A stretch of DNA of 19,943 bases from CAUZFZ01 sp963579025 (GTDB taxonomy: Bacteria > Planctomycetota > Planctomycetia > Planctomycetales > Planctomycetaceae), in assembly GCA_963579025.1 (NCBI GenBank), contig CAUZFZ010000173.1, positions 1 through 19,943 of the forward strand, written 5' to 3'. Position numbers and translations under genes: made by a program. A model generated the notes under the pieces. That model saw nothing but the letters and a program-made list of their open reading frames with translations, made no database searches and had not been told where the DNA came from. Positions 1 through 8,300 of the stretch are shown here, piece by piece; position 1 is the first letter of the stretch, and each line of letters starts with the position of its first letter.

Positions 1-93
1 AAATGAAGTCCCCCCGCGACATCCAGCCGCCAACGCGGCAAACTCACACTCAACAACAACTTACGTCAGCATAACCACCGCCACGTAAAGGGA

Positions 94-777
94 TCACGCC
101 CCGAGGCGACGTCGAAATGTTCTCAGTAGAAGTGGAAACTCCTGGTCGCGTTCGTTTGAACGGTAGACAGGCGGAATTTCAATACCAATCGAGTAACACG
201 CGAATTCTGAGCTGACGCTGCGCGAGACCAATGACTTGCGGCCTGGTGGCACGGTTTTACCGCCGCGGTCCACTTCGACCCGGACAGACTGCTTCATCAC
301 TTTGATGGAACGCAGACCCCTGAGCAGCGCATCGACAGTACGGTCCATCCTGGACGAACCGGGTGCGAAGACTCGAAAGACCGGTGAGACTTCATGCTGA
401 GCCGGGTCGGCAGATTTCGTGTCCTCCGCCCCGGCCCAGATTTCGAGCAGCAGCATGCCGCCGAATTCCGGACTCAGTGTGCGAACGAGGCCTTCTATGA
501 GCGCCGCGAGTTTTGTGTGATGCCGCGACGCGCCCGGTGCCACGAGATAGGACGCTTCGCCCATGATCGTCTTCTCGGTGCCTTCGTCGTCGCGGTCCAG
601 CGGCTGACGGTACACGCAGAGGAACGGAAGCTGCCGATCAATATGCACCCGCCCGTTCTCGGGAAGAGTGCGGCGGACTCGCCTGTCCGCAGCGAGACGG
701 TCACAGACGTCGGCGATCAGGGCATCCGTAATCCGCTCGCGGCCGCTGGGCGTCGAGTTGTCGGGCCGCTTCTTCAC
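94..777 (-). CDS. DUF1704/QEGLA-like protein, N-terminal domain only
   Basis: This 227-residue protein starts at a GTG. Its segment RRTLPENGRVHIDRQLPFLC (residues 35-54), followed by a GEASYLVAP block and LLLEIWAG, matches my recollection of the N-terminal domain of long flavohemoglobin expression-modulating QEGLA-motif (DUF1704) proteins. Those normally continue for several hundred more residues into a metallopeptidase-like domain with the HExxH and QEGLA motifs. Here the reading frame stops after FPLLLRTFRRRLGA, just where that domain should begin. I translated the 93 bases beyond the stop in the other two frames; both close quickly without family resemblance, so a simple frameshift does not explain the short form. 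It lies downstream of, and on the same strand as, the N-formylglutamate amidohydrolase gene, a pairing I recall for this family. It may be a stand-alone N-domain or a 3'-deleted relic. The biochemical function is unknown. Confidence 0.6.
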   Translation of the reverse strand: MKKRPDNSTPSGRERITDALIADVCDRLAADRRVRRTLPENGRVHIDRQLPFLCVYRQPLDRDDEGTEKTIMGEASYLVAPGASRHHTKLAALIEGLVRTLSPEFGGMLLLEIWAGAEDTKSADPAQHEVSPVFRVFAPGSSRMDRTVDALLRGLRSIKVMKQSVRVEVDRGGKTVPPGRKSLVSRSVSSEFACYSIGIEIPPVYRSNERDQEFPLLLRTFRRRLGA

Positions 778-848
778 GGGATGTCCAGTTCCTTGATGGT
801 TCGGTCACGGGGCACCCAATGGCACCAGAGTTGTGTGGATAATTGGTT

Positions 849-908
849 GATAGTCGCCTTTCGCTCCGCGAAAGCAGCGCATCTTTCGCGGAGCGAAAGG
901 CGACTATC
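849..908. repeat. 60-bp perfect palindrome, 26-bp stems
   Basis: The arms at 849-874 and 883-908 are exact reverse complements separated by an 8-base loop. The outer ends read GATAGTCGCC and GGCGACTATC. It lies between the amidohydrolase gene and the downstream DUF1704-like gene, both transcribed leftwards, so it could fold in the shared transcript and act as a partial terminator or RNA-stability element. Similar 'tagtcgcctttcgctccgcg' palindromes are, from memory, common in planctomycete intergenic DNA. It has about the same size and architecture as the palindromes at 7612, 15502 and 18484, but a different stem sequence. Confidence 0.9.
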
Positions 909-934
909 GGGACGCCGGAAATTCGTGGGGCAGG

Positions 935-1738
935 TCAGGCAATCAAATCGCCAGCAAGTGGCCCGATCACTTCCTGCAGACCGCTGATGGTCCAGCCAAG
1001 TGCTGCGCCGATGGCGTCGACGAGTATCGGGTCAGGTTCGCTGGTCCATTCATCCATGAAGAACTTCTTGAATTCGACAGACAACACGCAGCCAGTTTCC
1101 GGGAAATGCTCGTGAGTCCAGCGAGCGAGGTTTCCGCCGAAGAACTTGACGTTTTCACGAACATCGAGCTGGCCACCAGGAAACTCAAACGAAGTCAGGT
1201 CGCCCAGAAACCGGTCGATCAAAGGCGCCCACCGTTCGCGGCTCGGGATCGTACGGGTGCCGACGTTGACCTGAGGGTTGGCCTCGGGGTCTGCGCACTC
1301 TCCATCGGGACCGCCGCGGCGATGGTTGTAGGTGTGAATGTCGACGACCACGAATCGGCCGCACTCCAGCACCTTCGCTGAGAAGAGCTGATGCAGGTTG
1401 CGATAGAATTCGTCGTACTCGGCAAGCGATTCCTCGATCGCGTCGCCTGGCAGTTCGTCGGACCAGACGGTCAGGCCCCAGGCGTCTTCGGGACGGATGT
1501 AGACGGCCTGCTCGCGGGGACGATTCAGATCGACTTCGAACCGCGACCGCAGTCCGATGACTCGCGTCGGTGCGGCACTGGTCCAGGCTCCGGTATGGGG
1601 GTCTTCTTCGCGGAGGCGGTCGCTGTCACTGAGGGCAAAGCGTCTCAGGATGTCATCGCGAACGTGGTGTCCGTCGTGAATCGCGGTTGCAATGACCGGG
1701 CCGCTGCCAAGACTTTCGGTCCAGATGTTCTGTGTCAT
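935..1738 (-). CDS. N-formylglutamate amidohydrolase family protein
   Basis: The protein has 267 residues from the ATG at 1738. An upstream in-frame TTG at 1804 would add 22 basic, low-complexity residues and is less likely. Family motifs appear in order: a metal-site type AIHDGHHV (residues 19-26), EEDPHTG (44-50), FEVDLNRPRE (67-76), VVDIHTYNHRR (131-141) and, near the C-terminus, SVEFKKFFMDEW. Members hydrolyse N-formyl-L-glutamate or related amides with a bound metal ion; this branch is usually found beside DUF1704/QEGLA proteins rather than in histidine-degradation operons, so the real substrate is uncertain. The product has no signal peptide and should be cytosolic. It is followed by the truncated DUF1704-like gene, with a large palindrome in the 157-bp gap. 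The family call is firm; the substrate is not. Confidence 0.85.
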   Translation of the reverse strand: MTQNIWTESLGSGPVIATAIHDGHHVRDDILRRFALSDSDRLREEDPHTGAWTSAAPTRVIGLRSRFEVDLNRPREQAVYIRPEDAWGLTVWSDELPGDAIEESLAEYDEFYRNLHQLFSAKVLECGRFVVVDIHTYNHRRGGPDGECADPEANPQVNVGTRTIPSRERWAPLIDRFLGDLTSFEFPGGQLDVRENVKFFGGNLARWTHEHFPETGCVLSVEFKKFFMDEWTSEPDPILVDAIGAALGWTISGLQEVIGPLAGDLIA

Positions 1739-2356
1739 TCTGTTGGCCTGTCGGTCAAGGCGTCGGCGTCGACGGGAATTCGGCGCACACCGCGACCGCT
1801 CCAAGAAGCCGGGGGAATCCGGACAAAGTTCAGTGCTGTCCGGCGAAACAGAGGAATTGTCCGCGTCGTTCGACCACCGACTCAGCTCCTTCCGTGGAGA
1901 CCGTTCGCGAACGAGTGACGACTAAGGCAGCAGTCGTGCCAGTCGCGAGGAAGTGCGGGATTTTCGCTCGGTTCAGCAGGATTCCCGGATCGGGCGGCGA
2001 TCGGGCAGTTCCACCGTGGACAGCGACTGATCAGCGTGAGCAGCCGCTGCTCATCCTGCGTGACGATTAACCAACGCCGGGACGTGAGTTGTCGCCAGTT
2101 GACCGGTGAGCAATTCGGTCGACACGGTGAGTCTGTTGTCTGCCAGGAGCACATGCCCGAATGATCCCCGTCGGCAATTGTCAGCCGGGCGTCGTGGCTG
2201 CCGGCCAGTGCAATGGCTTGGATTCAACGCAGGCTTTGGGCCGGTATTTGCTCAGTGGCTGATCAGACTGAGCGGTCAGTGACCAGACTGTGTAATCTTC
2301 ACGGGCAACTGCCATTCGACATTCTGGTCACAGAGGCGAATCGAGAAAGCTGGTTG
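1739..2356. other. intergenic region between divergent genes
   Basis: This 618-bp stretch separates the leftward amidohydrolase gene from the rightward response-regulator gene and should hold both promoters. The short open frames crossing it have no recognisable domains. The one structure I can point to is a dyad at 2037-2053 (TGAGCAGC, one base, GCTGCTCA), which could be an operator. I could not pick convincing -35/-10 or -24/-12 boxes by eye. Confidence 0.5.
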
Positions 2357-3874
2357 ATGAACAGGCACCGACTGCTGGTTGTGGATGACGAGCCATCCGT
2401 GCTGCAGCTCTTTCGCAGTGCGTTCGAGAAGCACGGAGTTGAAGTGCTGACGGCTGAGAATGCGCGTGAGGGCCTGAAACTGGCTCGTGAGCAGGCTCCT
2501 GATGCCGGCGTCTTCGACCTCATGCTGCCAGACTGGTCGGGGCTGGACCTGCTGCGGGAGGTCCAGCAGGTCGATGCGCGGCTGCCGGTCATCTTTATCA
2601 CGGCCGGTGGCACGAGTGCGACGGCGATCGATGCCATGAAGCTCGGGGCGTTCGACTACCTGACCAAGCCGCTCGACATCCGGCAGGTTCGCGAACTCGT
2701 CGACCGGGCATTCGAAGTGCGGCGTCTGATGAGCGAACCAGTGACGCTCGGCGAGACGGATCAGCCGTCCGGCGAGACCGGCGACGTGATGGTCGGACGC
2801 GGCGTGGCGATGCAGGACGTCTACAAGGCCATTGGACGTGTTGCTCCGAAGAATGTCACCGTGCTGATCCGCGGTGAAAGCGGCAGCGGCAAGGAACTGG
2901 TCGCCCGCGCCATCTATCAGCACAGCGACCGCAGCGACGGGCCGTTCCTCGCAGTCAATTGCGCCGCCATTCCGGAATCACTCCTCGAAAGCGAGCTGTT
3001 CGGACACGAGAAGGGATCGTTCACGGGGGCCGATCGTCGCCGCATCGGTAAGTTCGAACAGTGCAACGGCGGCACGATGTTTCTGGATGAAATCGGAGAC
3101 ATGCCGCTGGCTCTGCAGAGCAAAATGCTGCGTGTGCTGCAGGAGCAGTCGTTTCAGCGAGTCGGCGGGAACGACACCATTCAGACCAACGTCCGGATCA
3201 TCACAGCGACACACCGGGACCTGAAGCAGGCTGCTGAAGCCGGGCGTTTTCGTTCGGACCTCTACTACCGGCTGAATGTCTTCGAGATCGAGATTCCGCC
3301 GCTGCGTGAACGACTGGACGACCTGCCGCTGCTGGTTCAGCACTTCCTGACGCGAACACGTCTGGAACTCGACAAGGGAGTGAAGTCGGTCAGTCCCGAG
3401 ACGCTCGTCGAACTGCGAGCCTATCCGTGGCCCGGCAACATCCGGGAACTGCAGAGTGTCATTAAACAGGCCGTGCTGAAGTCCGTTGGACCAGTCCTGA
3501 TGCCAGAATTCCTGCCGGACTTTGTGCGGGAGGGACACGCAGTTTCACCCGCGAGTATTCTCGCCGAACCGCCCGAGCCCGTCACAGCGGAGGCTGCGGA
3601 ATCTCCGGCCGCGGACGCGACCACACATAAGCCAGTCCCGAAAACCGAATGGTCAGCGTGGGACGATTTCATTACCAAACAGATCGCGGCGGGCAGCACG
3701 AGCATCTACGACGACGCGATTCGTCTGACGGAGAAGCACGTGATCTCGCGCGTGCTGCGTCACACAGACGGCAATCAGGTCCGAGCCGCCGAACTGCTGG
3801 GCATCACCCGCACGACACTCCGCAACAAGGTCAAGCAGCTCAGAATTACGATTGGCCGGACTGTCGAGGAGTGA
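2357..3874 (+). CDS. NtrC-family sigma54-dependent response regulator
   Basis: The protein has 505 residues when started at MNRHRLLVVDDE; an in-frame upstream extension to 2213 lacks family resemblance and is rejected. The receiver domain spans about 1-120, with acidic pocket D10/D11, phospho-acceptor D54 (FDLMLPDWSG), T82 and K104. The AAA+ domain spans about 145-380: Walker A GESGSGKE (173-180), the sigma54-contact loop GSFTGA (220-225) in place of the usual GAFTGA, and Walker B MFLDEIGD (241-248). After a Pro/Ala-rich linker comes a Fis-type helix-turn-helix, AAELLGITRTTLRNKVK, near the C-terminus. It should therefore activate sigma54 promoters once phosphorylated. No kinase gene is directly adjacent; the nearest candidate is the hybrid kinase starting at 5385, but that already has its own receivers and HPt, so the pairing is only a possibility. 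The HPt domain could in principle pass phosphate to this receiver. Confidence 0.93.
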   Translation: MNRHRLLVVDDEPSVLQLFRSAFEKHGVEVLTAENAREGLKLAREQAPDAGVFDLMLPDWSGLDLLREVQQVDARLPVIFITAGGTSATAIDAMKLGAFDYLTKPLDIRQVRELVDRAFEVRRLMSEPVTLGETDQPSGETGDVMVGRGVAMQDVYKAIGRVAPKNVTVLIRGESGSGKELVARAIYQHSDRSDGPFLAVNCAAIPESLLESELFGHEKGSFTGADRRRIGKFEQCNGGTMFLDEIGDMPLALQSKMLRVLQEQSFQRVGGNDTIQTNVRIITATHRDLKQAAEAGRFRSDLYYRLNVFEIEIPPLRERLDDLPLLVQHFLTRTRLELDKGVKSVSPETLVELRAYPWPGNIRELQSVIKQAVLKSVGPVLMPEFLPDFVREGHAVSPASILAEPPEPVTAEAAESPAADATTHKPVPKTEWSAWDDFITKQIAAGSTSIYDDAIRLTEKHVISRVLRHTDGNQVRAAELLGITRTTLRNKVKQLRITIGRTVEE

Positions 3875-3981
3875 ATCGAGTAGAGACCTGCTCCCGACGA
3901 TCAGATGTCAGATCGGTAGCCATTCACTGCGAGTGAGCAAGCCGGCAGCGACCATCAGCTACGGCCACTGTTGCCGGCTCG

Positions 3982-4632
3982 TCACACGACGGGACGCGAT
4001 TTCGGCGGACCGCCAACGTAGGGAGCGATTCGCTGAGCGGCTGTCGCGATGGAGGCCCAGTCGTGCGTGAGGTTTCGTGGTTCGGCGGTCTGGACGACGA
4101 GCACTCCGCGGAAGTTTCCGCGATGCAGAATGGGGACTCCAAAGAAGCTCACGAACGGATCTTCGCCCACATCAGGGAAGTGCAGAAAGCGATGGTGTCC
4201 CGGGGCGTCGGCTACATAAACCGGTTGCAGTTCCTGAGCGACCAGGCCGACCAGGCCATTTCCGGGGCTCATGCGCACTGTGCCGACGCTGTCCTGATTG
4301 AGTCCCATTGTGGCACTCAGCACGAGATCGCCGTTGTCGTCGTCGAGGACGTAGATCGAGCACACATCGACGTCCAGCTGATTGGCAATCATGCGGGTCA
4401 TCTCCGTGAGGGCGGCGTGACTGTCCACGTGCCGGGCAGCGACAGAGGCGAATTCCCGCCAGACGCTGGCTGCGGTCGGGCGGTTCGACGAACTCGCATC
4501 CTGCGGCTGTGAACTGGTTGTGTGGAGCCGGAACTCGTCAGGTGGCGAGGTCGCTTCGTTCACGAGTGGTTCGCGTTCGTCGGTCATGATCATTCGGCTC
4601 TGCCGTGTGATCAGGAGGTGAGAAGATTCCAT
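3982..4632 (-). CDS. GAF-domain protein
   Basis: The protein has up to 216 residues. The first ~60 are Ser/Thr/Pro-rich and poorly conserved in appearance; residues ~65-205 form one GAF domain of the type found at the N-terminus of PtsP and NifA: VDVCSIYVLDDDNGDLVLSA, MGLN, GNGLVGLVAQELQPVYVADA, and FVSFFGVPILHRGNFRGVLV. GAF domains bind small ligands or mediate dimerisation; there is no output domain here, so it is a stand-alone sensor or adaptor module. Starts at 4632, 4593 and 4587 are all possible and none has a clear ribosome-binding site; the first would begin two bases from the hairpin element at 4635, which may have displaced the original upstream region. It converges on the response regulator gene (107-bp gap) and may belong with the surrounding signalling genes, but no direct link is visible. 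Confidence 0.85.
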   Translation of the reverse strand: MESSHLLITRQSRMIMTDEREPLVNEATSPPDEFRLHTTSSQPQDASSSNRPTAASVWREFASVAARHVDSHAALTEMTRMIANQLDVDVCSIYVLDDDNGDLVLSATMGLNQDSVGTVRMSPGNGLVGLVAQELQPVYVADAPGHHRFLHFPDVGEDPFVSFFGVPILHRGNFRGVLVVQTAEPRNLTHDWASIATAAQRIAPYVGGPPKSRPVV

Positions 4633-4634
4633 TT

Positions 4635-4829
4635 GCCGCGGAGCGGCTCAGGCGATTAGTCACGGGTTTCAACCCGTGGAAAAGGGGTCCCGAGAAATTC
4701 CGTGAGCCCCGGAGGGGCGGCGTCAATCCTGCCAGTGGTCTCCGCCGCCCCTCCGGGGCTCACATTCTTAAATACGGCGCATTCCCGGGGTTGAAACCCC
4801 GGGCTATTTGCCAATGTCCCTCCGGGACA
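4635..4829. mobile_element. 195-bp hairpin-ended non-autonomous element (MITE-like)
   Basis: Five stem-loops occur in symmetric order: GCCGCGGAGCGGC (4635-4647); CACGGGTTTCAACCCGTG (4661-4678); a 20-bp perfect inverted repeat with arms 4703-4722 and 4743-4762; CCCGGGGTTGAAACCCCGGG (4784-4803); TGTCCCTCCGGGACA (4815-4829). The order hairpin, short spacer ending in ATA/TTA, hairpin is the same as at both ends of the transposase element at 8558-9234. The right flank also shares the string CGCCCCTCCGGGGCTCA and a CATTCCC run before the inner hairpin. Where the transposase gene should be there are only 20 bases between the central arms. It is best read as a deletion derivative mobilised in trans by a Y1 transposase. 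It abuts the 5' end of the GAF gene. Confidence 0.8.
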
Positions 4830-5384
4830 GAAGCACCGAAAAAAAACGCGACCGCACAAGAAGGCGTGCGGCCGCCTCGGGCGTTCTCGTTGGAAACGGT
4901 TCCGAAGAGGAGCCATTGTCAGAGCCGGCTCGCAGGTGCGCCGGCCTGGAGACGGATGGCACCCCCGTTCATCCCGCGCCGACGCACCGTTTTGTGCCGA
5001 GTCCGACCTGGCTCCTCACGTCTGGTAGAGAAAGCATGAACCGTGCCATTCGCGGTTCGCTTTAATGGAATTGGTCCGCCTGCTGCAGACTGACGACCCG
5101 CTGTGCTGTTGGCCCCTCCGGAATCTCGGGGGATTCCAGCTCGGACTGCCCCTCCGGAACCACGGTATGCCTTGAGACCACCAATTGTGCCCGACAGACA
5201 TGTCAGACGCTGTGAGCACTGACTGCCCACAAAGACCAATGACTGCTCATCGTGGTGGTCGATTGCCGCTCATTGGCCGGCTCTCGCGAACGCGGCATGC
5301 GATATGCCTGAGTGGCCGTTGCTTTTCAGGCGACGTCCCGCCCGACGACAATCCCGTACGGAACACGACCTGTAACCGAACACG
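4830..5384. other. intergenic region upstream of the hybrid kinase
   Basis: I find no convincing gene in these ~555 bp; the short open frames on both strands overlap one another and show no domain. The region contains a 12-bp direct repeat, GCCCCTCCGGAA, at 5112-5123 and 5148-5159, resembling the CCCCTCCGGGG hairpin core of the neighbouring element, so it may be an older, eroded copy. A small stem GGAATC/GATTCC sits between the two copies. The promoter of the kinase gene should lie at the right end but is not recognisable by eye. Confidence 0.45.
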
Positions 5385-8300
5385 ATGGCCACCATGCTTG
5401 CGGAATTCAGTGTCCACAAACCTGCCGATGTCAGCGTGGCCGTGCGCAAGGCCCGCGTGCTGGCGGCACTGGCGAACATTGAGAAGACACGACGCGGCCA
5501 GCTGGGGAAAGCCGTGACTGAGATATGTCGCAGTGCCCTCTCGCTCGGCGGACACACCACGGTGACGTACGCGGTGACATCGAGCGCCGGACAGGCTGCC
5601 GTCGAAGTCGTCGTCCGCTGGATGGCCCGCATCGACAACGACTCGGCGGGTTCCATTGCCGCGACGTCCGATGATGCACCCGACATGGCCGTCCGCCGGG
5701 TCGGAGAGTTGCTCGACGAGTTTTCGCTCGATGACTGGCCGGGGCCGGGTGGGACAGCCACGTTGCGAGTCTTCGTCAATGGGCCGTTGCAGCTCAGCGA
5801 CAATGACATCGCCGACTGGTCCGCGATGCTCAACGAGTCGCAGCTTGAGGAAGTCATCCGCCGCAGCGAGCACCGTCGCCGGCAGCTCGACTCGGAACTG
5901 CAGTCGACGATGCGTCAGGAAGAACTCCTGGATGAGGCCGGAGGCGACGCGAGCGAAACCGGGCTCGTGACGATGCTCTCGCTGGTCGCCAGCAAGACGG
6001 ACAACGGCGTCGCGATTCTGGATGCCGACGCCGCCATCGTGTGGGTGAATGAAGCGTTTTCGAATCAGTGCGGCGTCGCTCCGGACGAATGCCACAACAC
6101 GCACCTTGTCGAGCTGGTGAAACACGCTGACTCTGATCCGGCCGCCGTCGATGAACTGCATGACGCGCTGCAAACAGGACGCAGCCGTTACGTCGAACTG
6201 CTGATGAACCACAGCCAGGGGCAAAGCTGCTGGGCGGGAATCAATCTCACTCCGGTCTTCGATGCGGCCGATTCCGTGGAGCGCTGGATCGTCCTGCTCC
6301 GAGACATCACGCAGCAACGACAGTCACAGGACGCGCTCACAGCGGCCCGCGACGCCGCCGAACTGGCCAGTCGGGCCAAGAGTGAATTCCTCGCCAATAT
6401 GAGTCACGAAATCCGCACGCCAATGAACGCCATCATCGGCATGACGGAACTGGCTCTCGGTTCGGACCTGACCGATGAACAGCAGGAGTACCTTTCGACC
6501 GTCCGCATGTCGGCGGAGTCGCTGCTGGAACTGCTCAACGACATTCTCGACCTGTCGAAAATCGAAGCGGGAAAAGTCGAGCTGGACGAAGTCGACTTCG
6601 ATCTCAGCGACATCGTGCGTGACTCACTCAGGCCGCTGGCTGTGAAGGCGCACAGCAAAGGCCTCGAACTGGCGACGCGTCTGCCTATGGACCTGCCGCA
6701 CTTCCTGTATGGCGACCCGCTGCGGCTCCGACAGGTGCTGATCAACCTTGTTGGTAACGCGATCAAATTCACCGAACACGGCGAGGTGGTCGTCGAGTTC
6801 TCGTTCGACGACGGCGTCGATGCAGATGTAGGCCGGAACAAGCGAAGCGCAGTTCCGGCAGACGGCGCCAAATTGCACGAGACGGGCCATTCAGATACGC
6901 CCAGTGCCGGAACTGCGCAGAGCTTGTTCCGGCCTACTTCGCTCAACCTCACCGTGCGCGACACCGGTATCGGCATTGCGGCTGATCGACAGGAACGCAT
7001 TTTCGAATCGTTCACGCAGGTCGATGCGTCGACGACGCGGCAGTTCGGCGGCACGGGACTCGGTCTGACCATCACCGTCGAACTGCTGCGCATCATGGGC
7101 GGCAGCATTCAGGTCGAGAGCGAAGTCGGCGTCGGCAGTTCGTTCCGCGTGAGCATCCCATTGCGTCTGGCCGATGAGCAACCGCAGCCGTTTGCCGAGC
7201 GGGTCGAGTTCTCGCGCGAGCACCTGGAAGGCCGCTCGGTTCTGGTCGTTGATGACAACGCCACGAACCGCCGCATCCTCGAAGAGATGCTCTCCAGTTG
7301 GGGACTGCGACCGCGACTGGCAGACGGAGCTGACGCCGCGTTCCGCGAGCTGGAAGCGGCCGAGTATCACGGTCGTCCGTTCGACCTGCTGTTGATCGAC
7401 GCCATGATGCCGGACAGCGACGGCTTTGAAGTGATCGAATCGATCCGTCAGCGGTCAGACATCCATGCCGACACGGTGATGATGCTCTCCTCAGCGGACC
7501 GCACGGATTCAGCCCGCCGGTGTCGCGACCTCGGCATCAGCCGATACCTCGTCAAACCAGTCTCGCAATCGGCGTTGCTCGAATCGATTGTCGCGATCTG
7601 CAGCGGTGACCGTAGGACGGGCACTCCTGCCCGTCCCGCTATTGATTCAGATGGACGGGCAGGAGTGCCCATCCTACAGAACGAGACGTCGCCGCGGCCT
7701 GAAGACCTCGCTCTCGTCCCGCTGAGAGTCCTCATCGCTGATGACCACGCAGCGAACCGCAGCCTCGCCGCCCGCATCCTGGAGAAACGAGGCCACCGAC
7801 CGGCACATGCGACCAACGGTCAGGAAGTGCTCGACCTGCTGCAGGACGACTCGTTCGACCTCATCCTGATGGACGTCCAGATGCCGGAACTGGATGGCCT
7901 GCAGGCGACGGCCGCGATCCGCGGCCAGGAAGAAGCCGCCGGCACGCACACACCAATTGTCGCGCTCACCGCTCATGCGATGAAAGGTGATCGCGAACGG
8001 TGCCTCGCCGCCGGCATGGACGCATACCTCCCGAAACCACTGCGGGCCGCCGACCTGATCACGCTCGTCGAGAAACTGTGCGAACCGATCGCCGCAGCCC
8101 GCATCGGCACATCTGCAGCCCGAACCGAATCAGAAACCCATGTGGAAGAAACCGGCGACGCTCAGCTTGTCCTCTTCGGCTCAGAAATCGATTTCTCAGG
8201 AGCCCTCGACCGGATGGACGGCGATGTCGACCTTCTGGTCGAGCAGATGCGATTCTTCCTGGACGACGCCCCGGCCCTCCTGCGGCAGATTGAACACGCG

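Noticed and set aside
1882..2154. 90-codon minus-strand frame in the divergent intergenic region
   Set aside because: Composition is Cys/Trp/Arg/Pro-rich without domain or ribosome-binding site; it looks like a chance frame in GC-rich DNA.
2213..2356. Upstream in-frame extension of the response regulator
   Set aside because: The 48 extra residues have no family resemblance, and the receiver domain begins immediately after ATG 2357 as in normal NtrC proteins.
5247..6317. Long minus-strand open frame (356 codons) over the kinase 5' end
   Set aside because: It lies antisense to well-supported kinase domains and has Arg/His-rich composition typical of a shadow frame.
7612..7677. Considered as a CRISPR-like or phage attachment repeat
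   Set aside because: There is a single palindromic unit, no regular spacing of further units, no cas or integrase gene nearby.
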